DNA from: Lichenostomus cassidix | Lineage: Eukaryota; Chordata; Aves; Passeriformes; Meliphagidae | NCBI GenBank assembly: GCA_008360975.2 | Contig: CM039179.1 | Span: 51,070,561 to 51,134,560, forward strand | Direction of reading: 5' to 3' | Length of the DNA stretch: 64,000 nt | Part shown: piece by piece, positions 37,467-49,414 of the stretch | How the letters are laid out: every line of letters starts with the position of its first letter | Numbering within the stretch: position 1 is the first letter of the stretch | Program-made: the position numbers and the translations under genes | The notes under the pieces: model-generated | The model's input: only the letters and a program-made list of their open reading frames with translations | The model's database searches: none | What the model was told of the DNA's origin: nothing

Positions 37467-40400
37467 GGAAAGGAAGGGGAGGGACTGTCTCCCCTTGAGC
37501 CAGTCCTGGGGAGTCTGAAGGGAAGACAGGCATAGGGAACCCACCAATAGATTTTGGGGTATAGCAGAGCATATTTCAAAATGAACCAATGGGATACAAA
37601 GCAGAGGGACAAAGGAGCACATGGAATCCTAAAACCCACGTTGCTACAAAAAACCAACTGAAATACGTGGTATAGGCGTGTTTTGGCTCAGGGAAGAGAA
37701 ACCATTTACCATTTGGAGAAGTATATTTCAGAGCTTTGACCCTATGCAACAGTGATTTCTGAACTTTCGCAAAAAATCTGTTATGCTTCCCTGTAAGTCA
37801 CTCAGACGTTCTCTTTCTAAAGTCCACATAAAAATATTTCTTTAGTCTTTATTTCTTTAATTTAGCAAGTAAAGTGTTTTTACACAACATTGTTTCTTTT
37901 AAAAATTATGTTTAGACTGAAGATATTTGTTCAAGCAGTAATAATAGTCCTGTAACTACAAGGACAACCATTTAAAGTCTGAGATATATCAAATAATTAT
38001 GAAATTTATCACAGTACTAAAATATGCAAGGTAAATTATGTGTTAAAAAAGAGTCCGTTTTGGGGGATTATAACTCAAGATTTTTCTAAAGTATATATCC
38101 CAAAGTGAGAGACTGAAATGTTAATGGTTAATGACTCAAAACAATTGCCCATTTGTGGCTGCTACTGTCTGGCTCCAAATGTCCCACCTGAGTCTTCAGT
38201 GCACTAAGCAGACACACAGCAACACAAACTGACATCTATTAAAACTTAAACTTTCTCCAAAACTTTCTCCCTTTTTTGCGTTTTATCTCCTCATTCAAAT
38301 CAGACTTTTAGGTATGTTTTTTTATGAAAAACCTAAAGGAACCAATACTGGGAAAAGTAATAACTTATCCAAAATTATTATCTATAAGGTTTCAATACTC
38401 AGTGGAATTCATGCACATTTTACATATAGCAAGATTTGACTTTCATATGAAGGCAAATAATGAAACACAACAAAACATCTTAAATCTCACCAAGTCCATG
38501 TTGTCAGCATTTGTTTTCCATTTGATATATTTTTGAATAATCATCCTTTGTGCTTTGGCAAAGTTTTAGCAAGATTTTCTAATGAATGTTTTTTGATTTT
38601 GGTTATTATTACTCCATATTTATAATCCACCAGTCTGCAGATATCTTGAATGACATTTACCTAAGCAAACTATAGATATCTCTTTGTAGACAGTTAAGCA
38701 ATACACAGCAGAATCACACATTATATCTCTTATTTCTCTCCATTCTATATGAAGACAACTTGAATTATTAGCTTTGGCATAGTCATGTAGATAAGAGATA
38801 CACAAAGTGAGGCAAATAAGTCATACCTTTTATTGTTTTCTCTCTTCCGTTTGGTTGGGTTTTTTTTCAAATCAACAATTTCTTTTGTTCTGGCACAATA
38901 ATTTGTGAAATGTAATATTTACCTTTGAATGAAGAGGCTCTGCGCTATGTCTTTTACAAATGTTAGACTTTCTGCTTTCTTTCATTTGCTGGGGTTGCAG
39001 GAGAGTGAGCACTAAGGGCACTAACCATGGGATTCACATTAATAAAACACAAATAAATTTGTTGAGATTGGCTGCTAGGACATTTCTGTTCTGATCTGAT
39101 TTAGTAGCAAAAGACTTGGAAGGAAGATGTATGCTTTGAATAGATATCATGTTTTTATATTTGTCTAAACCAGGATGTGGCTGGAGAAATCAATGTAATT
39201 TTTCTGCTAAATTTTCAGAAGTATCATCAAGATTAAATATCAGTTAAGAATTTTGAAGGTGGTCTGTTTAATAATGTGATGCATATTTATTATTAGTTGG
39301 TTGAGGTCTTTTACAGGAAAATTTTCACTTAGGGACACATAATTTCAGACAATATACATGTACATTCTGGAACATAAACTAAAAAGCCTTTGCTACACCA
39401 TGATTAAACAAGCAGAAGCTTTTGGAGAAAGTAGGCTACCATTTTACACTCGAAGCCCAGAAGGATGCTAGATACCTTTGTACTGGTCCTTGTCTTCCAC
39501 AACAGGAAACATGAGCAGGAAATTTTAGGAGTGCCTGAAGTCAGATGTATTCAGGCTATAGTTTATGATTAAATTAATTTTTCTCATATCCTTACTTTAT
39601 TCCTTCTATTCACTAAAAGTCTCTTTCCAAGTATTGTTCAACAAATAAAGTGTTTTTTAAAATTGTTTTCTCTGCTGTTTTTTGCTTTGGATTGGTTGTT
39701 TTATTTTTATTTTTTACAAAGTTTTATGAGAAAAAATCAAGCAGAGTTGCCAGAATTTTGTATCTGCTAAAGAACTCAATTCTGCATAACTCTAAAAAAT
39801 TAACATCAAATTAGGAACAGAGAAGCTAATGGCTCCTCTGTAATAGGCTGAGAAAATGTTTTTTTTAAGGATGTCTTATCTTACCTTAACACACTTAGCA
39901 TCATAATATTAACTTCCTTCCACTGGCTAGAGAGAGGGGTGTATAATGGCTCTACTCATACTAATACTGGTAACATGAATCCACCTTTATTTCTCTGGAA
40001 AAATAAAATCATAACAGATTTTTGTTTTACATTATTTTATTGTTCCTAGTCTAGTCCATAATTTTGATCAATCTCTAAATCCAGACACAACAGAAATAGT
40101 TTTAGTATTGCCCACCCCCAATGAGTATATATTCTGGACTGAAGAGACTCTCTATACAGATCTTTAACCTTTGTTTCATCCCAGTTTTCAGAGAAAGCTA
40201 AAAACCCCTAAATTTGTTTCAAACCTTTATATGGTGACTAATTTTCTTTTACATTCACATCTCTTGGAACAACCTTAAAGCAGTTAAGTCAGATATTAGG
40301 CACTTGTTATTTTGGCAACTGTAACTTTAACAGTACTTCTAAATTAATCAGGAGTTTAGGTACTCTGGGGAAGAATAAATAGCTAAGTGAGGCTGATAAT

Positions 40401-41783
40401 ATATTGCAATGTTATACAACCCAGAGAGAATTGAAGACTCCTGCATTGATTATCTGTTGTTTCAAAACATCTTATCTTTTTTTTTTCTCCTCTAATTCAA
40501 ATTGGGTATTTGCTTATGCATAGCATGGCCAGCGTTATGGGAAGGTGTTGCTTACTTCAGAGCTTAATCTCTTGGCAAGAAGTGCATGGCAAAACCATGC
40601 AAGTTTACAATTGCTTGAAAACAGTGTAAAACTATTCACCCTTAATCAAAGTAACTGATAGCAAGGCCATGATTTGTTGCAGGCATGTTGTATTGTACTC
40701 TGTGAAAATAGCCAATGAAATAAAAAATAGCACCCCACTCTGAATAAAATACTTGTATGAAAGATAGAACAAGCTAAGAGATCATGTTCTGTGTGTCAAG
40801 TTAAATGGATTATTTTGGAATGAATAATTTAAAAAGTTAATTCTTTTAGTTATTCTGATTAATCGGGAATTATTAAGAGAGATAAGGTGAATAATGTTGA
40901 AATTCCTTATTAATAGGAATATTCCCATGACACTAGAATGATTAGGACACCTTGCTCTATAATATTTATTTACACAAAATCACAACTAGTCGAGACAGAG
41001 TGGAGTTAATTTTTAGGTGTTTGGATTCTTTTTACACATATTTAACTGTATTGATGATGGGGAAAAAATATTGTGACCTTAATTATGTGCAGATTTTTGC
41101 TTATCTCACCATGTTCTGCTGACATGTAATGCATTTTCCTTTTATTTGTTTGGAAATGTACAGCAATACAAGAAAACTGTTACTTGTCTTTACAGTCAAG
41201 CTACTCTAACAACTAAGTAATCACACAGATTTTTTCTCATTTTTTCTTTTCTCTCCAATAAAATAAATGCAATTACTCTAAGATGTAGATAACTAACCTA
41301 AGGTGAAGGATTAATTTGCTCTTCTAAATATATAGATTTCTGAAATAATTGTCATTGAAAATGTATATTTCAAGTTATTTAACTTCTGCAACATCCCCAA
41401 ATGCTGTTTTGCTCATGTAAGCAATTGCAGTTTACGGCTTTGTTTCTCACAATCCAAATAAATTTTAATTGACAACAATTTTCCCCTCTTCTCTCATTCT
41501 TTTCCTTTCCTCATTTCTGTCTTCTGTGTGGTCATTTGCTTTTTCTTAAGCTTGTTTTCCCTAAGGGATCACCCCTTTGGCTGTGGGGTCCAGCCATGTC
41601 CTTCAGTGGGTCCTACAAAGGGCAGCCCTCTGCGCAGAGACCCCATGCAGCTCATACAAGTGTATATCTGTAAAGTGTACAAAATATATAAAAGACATTG
41701 TTCTGTGTGTGCAGTGTAGCTTAAAAAATATGTATTTGCTTATGTGTGAGTCTGTCCTGTGAGAAAGGCAGGAAGGATGATGC

Positions 41784-41814
41784 ATGGATGGATGGATGGA
41801 TGGATGGATGGATG
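41784..41814. repeat. ATGG tetranucleotide microsatellite
   Basis: About seven tandem ATGG/GATG units. It gives repetitive MDGW and IHPS translations on the two strands, explaining the open frames at 41603-41958. Confidence 0.97.
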
Positions 41815-44285
41815 TTGCTACTACCAAACTCTGTATTTAAAAGTATAATTAATGTTAATTGGAAAAAACCCACAAAAACAAAAGCAAACAACCACACTCC
41901 AAGTAAATTGCTGTCCCAAGTTTACAGATATTCTATTTGCCTCAATTTCACTACTTGAAAAGCCAGGTAAATTATGTTGAGAAGCAGGACAAAGTATGTG
42001 GCTTGATATAAAACCAAAACAAATTAAACATGAATAAAAAAGAGTTGTCCTTTGTAAAATTTACAGAAAAATTATATTCAGGGTGTCATCTAAATCTAAA
42101 TCCATCAAAGGGAAGACGATGCATAGTCCTGTAATTAGGTGGCATTGTGTTAATGCTTAATGCTTTGTCTGAGAGTATCATGAACAGTTCATCCCTATGA
42201 AAATTTGACTTCTTAATGCCATTCTTATCAGGAAGTCAGAATTGTTTCTGCTTGAGTGCATTTCAGGTAAGTTAAGTAAGTTTTGATAATTATGATGTTT
42301 TGAGTGATCTAATTATTCAGGGGTTTTTGGTTTTACTTGTTTGTTGTGGGTGGTTTGAGTTTTTGCCAAGCTTTTTCATTCAGGTAACAAGTCTCTAAAA
42401 CTACATACTACATGTATAGTTTACCTGTACAAAACAAAATATTGACAAAGCATAAATAAGTTAAATTTGTGTATTGTATTATTTTATCTGTGTACTCTTG
42501 ATTCAAAGCCTGTCAAAATCAAAGGAAAGAATCTAATTATCTTCAAGTAAATTTGGGAGAATGCTTATATGTGATTGCAGCAGGTTGCCTCTTGTCAGCA
42601 GCCATCAACTATAAATCGTGTCTGCTGCTAACATCAGACATCTGAGACTTATATTTTATTATAATGCAGTGGGAAAAAATATTCCAAGTTTCTTCAAAGT
42701 ACTAGAGCTTCCTTGTCATGAATATTTTCCCACAGAAAATTTACCTAAATTTTTGCAGCCTGCCTTGAAAAAATGGATAACTCCATCTTTAAACACATCA
42801 TTTTCAGAAATGTCAAGAAATATTATACTAGAAGATCTCCCTTGCAAGGAATTCCTTCATTCATGTTTAACCTTGATACTAAAATATCGGTGGAAGAATA
42901 CCTTACCACATGCACATAAAAAATATTTCCCTTAGCTCTCAATCATTAAACCAAAATTGACTGGTCATTAGCAGATAGCATACTAGTTAATCTATATATG
43001 CCATTGATGATTTTCAGTGATTGGATCAATTTGTCTAAACCAAAATGCCTAAGAAAAGCTGAATTTTCAGGGTGGACATTCAAAATTTCCTTCAAAATTA
43101 ACTTTTCAATGCTTTCTGAAGTTTACTCCCCACTGTAAAGAGGTCATCTTAAGTAGATATTAAAAATAACTACCTAAAACAGCTGTATAACTTCTTAAAA
43201 ATATTTTAGCATATAATTTAATTCTACACTAAACCTTTTTCAGATATATTGTACTTACAAATATTTTCACAAATACTTTTGGCACAACCACTTTTTTTTC
43301 ATTGTGCAACAAGCTTCCCTCTTTCTGCTTCTCCAGATAACACTCCAGATAATTATGCAAGGCTTATAACATTCCTTATCCTGGAAAAGGAAAAGAGGAT
43401 TCATGGAAAGGTACTAAATGGCTCAAAGTTGTTTATAAGAAAAACATAATTGTTCTAATGCAAAGAAATACGTGATTAAAACTTTGATTAAGAAAAATAT
43501 TTCAATTAATCTGATCTTATACATGCTATGCAGTATCTGATCATTGGGGAATAAAGCTCTTTTGATATTAGTTAGAGGTAAAATTTCAAAGCAATGCTAA
43601 GATGTTTTACTCCCATTGATGTTGACAAGAGTTGCCTGACCAAAGTCACATAGACTAGGTTCAAAATTCACCCTATTAATTAAGAAATAAGACTTCATAA
43701 ATGCTGTCTACATCTTAAGATATCCTGGAGTAAGAAAGTCCATTTCTATAGGGTCACTAGATTGTTCACAGTGTACTGGGGGTCCTACAAGTTTTGCCCT
43801 TGACAGTTCTCATAATTTCAGAGAAACTTAGTGTCCTTAAAAGTGCCAATAGGTCAATCCAGTAATTCTGCCTGAAAAAAAAGCCCAGTCTTTTAAAAAA
43901 AGTCTTTGAACAGAGAAAAAAAACATATTTTGAAAGCATATTTTGTGTGTATAGACTCTCAACACAATATATTATGTATTTATTTTATCGTTTAGGTACT
44001 TATTTTCAACCAAAGTTAACAGCAAAACACCACTTTGAAAGACAGTTCTGGGTGGGGAGCTGTTAAGGTGTATGGTGTATGTAAAAATACAATATGTTTT
44101 CTTACACAGAAGCTTTCTTTTTTCAACTCTACAGATAATGGTGGGTAACTTTGCTCATTGTTGGAACACTGGTGTACATACAGTGATGTAAACATGGTAA
44201 TATCACTTTTCTCCTATCTAAGAATTTTTACGTGGCTTAAAACTTCCGCCAATAGCAACACAGCAGTGTCTTGCCCTGCCTGTCT

Positions 44286-44300
44286 CCCCCCCCCACCCCC
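44286..44300. repeat. C-run
   Basis: Fifteen bases, all C apart from one A; low-complexity tract. Confidence 0.9.
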
Positions 44301-47300
44301 AAAGAATAAATAAAAGCAAGCAAGCGAGTAAACCAACCAAGTTAAGAAATTAATTCAGACTGATTTGCCTGATGCATTCTTCAAGGCAGTCATTGGCGTA
44401 CAGTTGCAAAGAAAAAAAGTAATATTTTTCTGTAAATAGAAAGCATGAGATTTTTTTCTACTTTTATAAAGAAGCATACAAAATAACCTTTATCACATGA
44501 CCTCTTCATGTGCTTACACAACCAGGACCGCATTGACTCTATCTTGGGCTGTTGCTGTTATTCTGGCTGCACAGAGCCAGGCCATTAGCAGTGCACGGGT
44601 GAGTCAGTGAGTCAGAGTGAATCCAAGTGATTGAATCCTCATTTGTCTGTTGTATTAGCTGGAATGTCCACATACAGATTATATCAGTACAAATCCAATA
44701 TTTTAATTAAAACTACATATCTTTAAATTTTGGCTGAACTTTGTGTGCAATGTGCCCTTTGATAATGGTACATCTATACCTTTCTTTCTAGCAGTTGTTA
44801 TCAGCTATGAAAGTGAGCAGAAGCTACCTTTATCCAGAATTTCAAACTCCTTTCATTATTACACTGATAAATTTCTCTCTCTCAGTCTTTCCACTGGAAT
44901 TCCATTTACATAGTCAAGGGACATTGTAGGTATGAAAAAACTGCAAAATTATTTTCAGAACTTCCCTAAATTCTAGTTTTGTTAAGACTTTTCTAGATCA
45001 CCATGAAAGGACCAAAGGATGCTTCATGTTCTGTGAAAGAGGAAGAATATTTTAACAGAATATTGCTTCCATATGTTTATCCCCAAGTTGCACCATCTCT
45101 GGTGACAGCAGGCATAGATCTTTGTCTCAATCACAATAATCACCAAATTTTCCCAGCAAACCAGTCCAATTTTTATTTTGCTTCTTTCCATAGCCTTTTG
45201 AAAAGTATCATCAAAAGAATGATAAGTATTTGTGCCTTCCAGTGACAAAGCAGTGAATACTGAAGTTCCTTTCTTAAGGTTTGGGGTCTTTTCATATGTG
45301 GTTTGGTTTCATCAGATCTTTAAAGGCATTTTAAATCTCAAGTGTGCTTTCTTCTGCTACTCTTATTAGGATGTCAGAGTTTACTTTGGTGTGCCCTGGG
45401 CATGTTTATTTATTTATGAATCCAGTAAGCCAAAGATCCTGTGTTCAATAATACAATCTATCTGAACAGCAATTGTGATATGAGGTACAGTAAGTAACTG
45501 TGAGTAACTCACCCACCCTGTAACTACTAATGCAGCATTAGAGACTTCTAGCACTGCACTGCACATTTGCTGTTATTTCTTCTGAAACTGGGCCTGGATT
45601 TGTCTCCCACTGGATTTTGGCCACCACCAGTTAGGTTCCTGTTAAAGTAAGAAGGAAAGAAAAGGAAAACAAGACTAATGGTGGGGTTTTTTAACCTCTT
45701 CTTTTTAAACTGATTTGTAATTTTTTTTCTTGGAATATAAAACCATTTGCAATAAAAGTTCAATAATTCCTCTTGCAGCTTCTTTGATAAGCAGCCAAGA
45801 TTTTCTGTGAGTCTTAAAGTCCATGTTTTTCCAGCAGCCTATAATTTTTAATGCAAATGTTTAGAGATTTTGATTATAGAATTATTCATTACAATGCAAG
45901 GATGGTAAGATTTAGAGAACAACTACCACAGTAATTTGAGGCAAATTAAGAAATGAGATGTCTGGAGGGAAAATCACATAATGCCATTATGATTATTTTT
46001 TAAATAATTTTTATAATAATGTCTATATTTCTTTGTAACTCTAACTTAATAGAGCTTAAGATGTAAAATTATATGAAAAGATAAATTGTATTGTATGTTA
46101 CATGAGAAAATTTGGAGAGTAGAAAATGAGAGAAATATAGAAAAATAATGAAGAGGGAAGGACAGCAGTTGTAAAAAATTAATGTAAGAATTAATACAGA
46201 CAAAAAAGGGTGGAACTCTGGGGAAGCTTATGAAAAAAAAAGCCAAAACATATGACAAAGATGAGGCAAAATAAAGGAATGAGGAGCAGATGTCTATTTA
46301 AATAGCTATGTCATCTCTTTATTATGTGGCAAAATACAATTTTTAGTAGTTATTTTATTAATTGATATGGTCTTCAAAGTTTTTTCTAATTCTTTTCAGC
46401 TTTTCACTTTTCTAGCAGTCTCATTCACTTGCTTTCCTTTTACCCTAATTGCTCATTTCTACTCTGCACATTTTTTCTGGTTATTGCCCTTATATTTCAG
46501 TCCCATATTCATCCTCTTGCTACCAACTCAGTAATCATTCTAGAAATGTCTTTATCAGAACTTTTCTATTATTTATGGTGAAAAAACAGACTGCATAGAG
46601 AACCAGATAAACTATTTAAACTATGTGAAGAAAGAAATGTTTAATATTATAATAAAAATGGCAGACTGAGATTTAGCCAAGATCACGCCTTTTGCAATAC
46701 ATGCAAGGACAGTTTCAAATACTGTTGCATTTGTCATAAATTGAATTGTTTTAATGAGCATATGTGCAATGAGACAGTTTTTAAACAAAATCTCTCATTT
46801 CCTGTTAATTTATACTATTTAACATTTTTGTGTTTTGAAATGAAGATCTTCTGGACATTGTAAGATATGTTTTATGCCATATAGAGACATAAAAATAGAG
46901 TTACTTAGCCTTTTCAAACTTAAAACGGCTTTATGTTTGCATAGCAATTGCCAATCTTGAACTAAATCTGGTTTAATACGGCACTCATAGACAAAAATCA
47001 GAGCTTTAGAGTTCCCAGAAATTACTTTTGTATTTTAGAATCCAGTGAGTTTTCTCCCTGAGTGACATTATACCAATGACACACTGTCTGCAAGTGAATG
47101 AACATGGTGACTTTGTCCTTCACATTTTTGTCTTTACTACCTGTTTAGGTAATCAGTACAGTCTGAATGCTATTGCTAATATCAATTAATTCAGGTCAAA
47201 AGCATAACAGCAGGAAAAAGAGATCAGTCAGTTACCATATGAAAACCCAAGACGCCGGGGCACCTTATGGTATGTGCAAACAATTCACTATACAATTTCT

Positions 47301-47601
47301 GGAGAGAAGAAACTGGCATACTGTTGAATACTGTTTTCCTTTGGGTAAAATTTTAATTAAAAAAGCAGCATGGATACAGGTTTTAGATCTTCACTATTCA
47401 AATAGCTGAGATAGCTGTTTGAATTTTAAAATCTTATAAAGCATTTCATTTAAAAAAAGACTTCTGTTATCTTAGCCTTAAAACTGTTTACAATATGATG
47501 GACCGGAATTTATGAGTAAAATTAAACCTGAAGTACGTCCGAAGAAAACTAAGGGATAATGAAAATTTGCAATCATTCTTCCTAGGTAAAGCTTTAAAAA
47601 A

Positions 47602-48101
47602 CCCATAGAAAATGCTGAGTTGGAAGGGACCCACAAGGTTCATCTAGTCCAACTCCTGGACCTGCAGAGGACCATCTCCAGGAGTCCCATTGTGTGCCCA
47701 GGAGCATTGTCCAAATCCTTCTTGAACTCTGTCAGGCTTGGTCAGACTTGTCAGACTTCCCTGGGGAGCCTGTTCCAGTGCCCAACAATCATTTTCCAAT
47801 ATTCAACCTAAACCTCCCCTGACACAGCTTCAGGCCATTCCCTTAGGTCCTGTCCCTGGTCATCCCAGAGCACAGACCATTGCCTGCTTCCTCTTCCCCT
47901 CATGAGGAAGTTGTAACTGCAAAGCGGTCTCCCCTCAGTCTCCTCCAGCCTCAACAGAACAAGTAACCTCAGCCACTCCTCATAAGGCTTCCCCACCAGG
48001 CCCTTCACCATCTTTGTTGCCCTCCTTTGGATACTCTCTAATAACTTCATATCTTTCTTTTATGGTGCTGACCAAAACTCTGTACAATATTCAAGGTGAA
48101 A
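47602..48101 (-). mobile_element. CR1 LINE, 3' end with ORF2 remnant, abutting an LTR
   Basis: The plus strand begins CCATAGAAAATGCTGAGTTG (reversed tail), then GGACCTGCAGAGGACCATCT, 'CCTGTTCCAGTGCCCAACAA', CCTAAACCTCCCCTGACACA, 'AGCCACTCCTCATAAGGCTT' and TCTGTACAATATTCAAGGTG. CR1 similarity stops there, seven bases before the LTR that starts at 48109. I see no clear resumption of CR1 beyond the LTR, so the LTR inserted at or near the 5'-truncation point. Confidence 0.95.
47808..48050 (-). pseudogene. CR1 ORF2 C-terminal remnant
   Basis: Minus-strand frame of 80 codons inside the CR1 element at 47602-48101. The start of the translation, KLLESIQRRATKMVKGL followed by PYEEWLRLL, is the conserved C-terminal part of CR1 ORF2 just beyond the reverse-transcriptase domain (RVQRRATKMVKGLE...YEERLREL in intact elements). 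The later part then slips out of the ancestral frame (REWPEAV-type residues instead of the expected charged C-terminus). Catalytic palm and endonuclease are absent through 5' truncation. It is a non-functional fossil. Recognition rests on family knowledge only. Confidence 0.85.
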
Positions 48102-48339
48102 ACTGTTTTGTTGAGGTTTGACCCTGGCCAAATGCAGACACCTACGACATCTGCTCTCCCTGCTCTCCCCTGCCACAACTGTGCCGGGAAGAGGAAAAAA
48201 GACTAACACACAGAGATAAGACACTGGTGGGAGGACACGCTGAGAAAGTGAAAAACAGAATGAAAACTTAAAGTTGCAAAGTGATTTATTAACCTAACAG
48301 AGTTGGAGGATAAATGAGATGCAAAAATAAGCTCTTAAG

Positions 48340-48600
48340 ACACCACTCCTTCACTCACCCTGCTCCCTCCTCTTAGGACACCATTTCTATGCTCACCACC
48401 TTCCCTCCTTCCAACCAACAGCTTGGCTGGGGGGCAGGGTATGGGATTTTTTCTTAGTCAATCTATCACCAAACTTTCTTCTGCTACAATCACTGTTTCT
48501 CTGCTCACCCTCCTCCCTTTTAAGACACTGTTTCTCCACTCACCCCCCTCCCTCCTTCCAACCAACAGCACTGGAGGCGGGGCAGGGTAAGGGTTTTTTT
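48340..48600. repeat. degenerate tandem repeats inside family B LTR
   Basis: The motif group GACACCATTTCT/GACACTGTTTCTCC, CTCACCC, CCTCCTTCCAACCAACAGC and GGGCAGGGT recurs two to three times with divergence. This explains why this LTR is longer than the copy at 36000. Confidence 0.75.
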
Positions 48601-49057
48601 CTCTGGTCAGTCCATCAGGGAGAGGGGTTCTCTACTTAGCCACAGGGTCCCTCCCACGAGAGACAGTCCTCTGGGAATTTCTCCACATGGGTCCAATCTC
48701 ACAAACAGCAGCCTGCCCAAATCTGCTCTCTCATGAGTTCTTGTCCACAGGGTGCAGACCTCTGAGGCCAGGCTGTTTCCATTTCAGGAGCAAGGCCTTT
48801 TCCTCTACTGGGACTCCCACTGGATCACAGCTTCCTCCAGGCATCCACCTGCTCTGGCGTGGGCACCTCCCCACGGGCTGTGGGTGGATCTCTGCACCCC
48901 TGTGGACTCCATGGACCGCAGTGGGACCACCTGCTCCCCCATGGCCTTCACCATGGCTAGCAGAGGGTTTTCAGCTCCATCACCAGGAGCACCTCCTCCC
49001 CCACTTTCTCCACTGACCTTGGCATCTCCATGTTGTTTCTCTTCACATATTTTCTCC

Positions 49058-49108
49058 GCCTCCTCCTCCTCCTCCTCGTCCTGCTCCTCTCCTCCTCCTC
49101 CTCCTCTT
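49058..49108. repeat. CCT/CTC trinucleotide microsatellite
   Basis: Pyrimidine-only run of CTC/CCT units with a few G interruptions inside the LTR; the copy at 36000 has only a short CTCCTCC here. Confidence 0.95.
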
Positions 49109-49414
49109 AGCTAAAAAGAAGTGTGTGCACTCCTTGTTTTGATTTCTTCTTAAATATGTTTTCACAGAGGCATAACTAACATCTCTAATTGGCCCAGACT
49201 TGGCCAGCAACACGTCCATCATCTTCAGAGCCATCAGAGATTGGTTTTGCTGGACATGGTTAAAACTTCCAGAACCTTCACACAGAACACACAGGAGCCA
49301 TCTTTGTGCCCCTCCCCACCCCCTAGTAAAACTGGGCTAAGCAAAACTAACTCATGAACACAGGGGTACATTTTCTCCCAAGGCTTCAACCACCTCTTCA
49401 GGCCTACCACAACA

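Larger units (their letters stand above)
37139..37648 (-). mobile_element. solo LTR, family D (ERVK-like), with perfect 6-bp TSD
   Basis: GC-rich 510-bp unit bounded by TGTTGTATCGCGG on the left and CCACGTTGCTACA on the right, flanked by identical AAAAAC at 37133-37138 and 37649-37654. A 6-bp duplication fits class II (ERVK/alpharetrovirus-like) integration. On the minus strand a TATA box (CTTTATAAGG, 37457-37466) lies about 115 bp upstream of AATAAA (37339-37344), the spacing expected of promoter and polyadenylation signal flanking the R region. This fixes the orientation as minus. No internal region remains. The minus-strand frames 37332-37657 lie in U3 and R and are not genes. Confidence 0.9.
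37655..47601. other. ten-kilobase stretch without recognised interspersed repeats or genes
   Basis: AT-rich throughout. Contains an ATGG microsatellite at 41784-41814 and a C-run near 44286-44300. Open frames such as 42618-42935 (105 codons), 45003-45245 and 46046-46258 (minus) have no recognisable domains. A GC-richer segment at about 44505-44680 and another near 2.64-2.75 kb look like typical non-coding unique DNA that might be conserved. No CR1 or LTR landmark was seen. Confidence 0.5.
48109..49414 (-). mobile_element. solo LTR, family B, long copy
   Basis: Starts TGTTGAGGTTTGACCCTGGC and ends GCCTACCACAACA, giving a nearly perfect 8-bp terminal inverted repeat (TGTTGAGG / CCACAACA), with GTTT on both sides as a possible short target duplication. 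It shares most of its length with 36000-37081 and the same reversed AATAAA near 48284-48290. It is longer because of repeated CT-rich blocks between 48340 and 48600 (two rounds of 'CTCACCC..CTCCCTCCTTCCAACCAACAGC'). A polypurine/polypyrimidine microsatellite lies at 49058-49108. The frames 48687-49114 are LTR readings, not genes. Confidence 0.85.

Noticed and set aside
41603..41958. Frames with repeated IHPS or MDGW motifs
   Set aside because: They are produced by the ATGG microsatellite.
42618..42935. 105-codon plus-strand frame
   Set aside because: No domain, no repeat relation, no splice context; within chance expectation for 64 kb.
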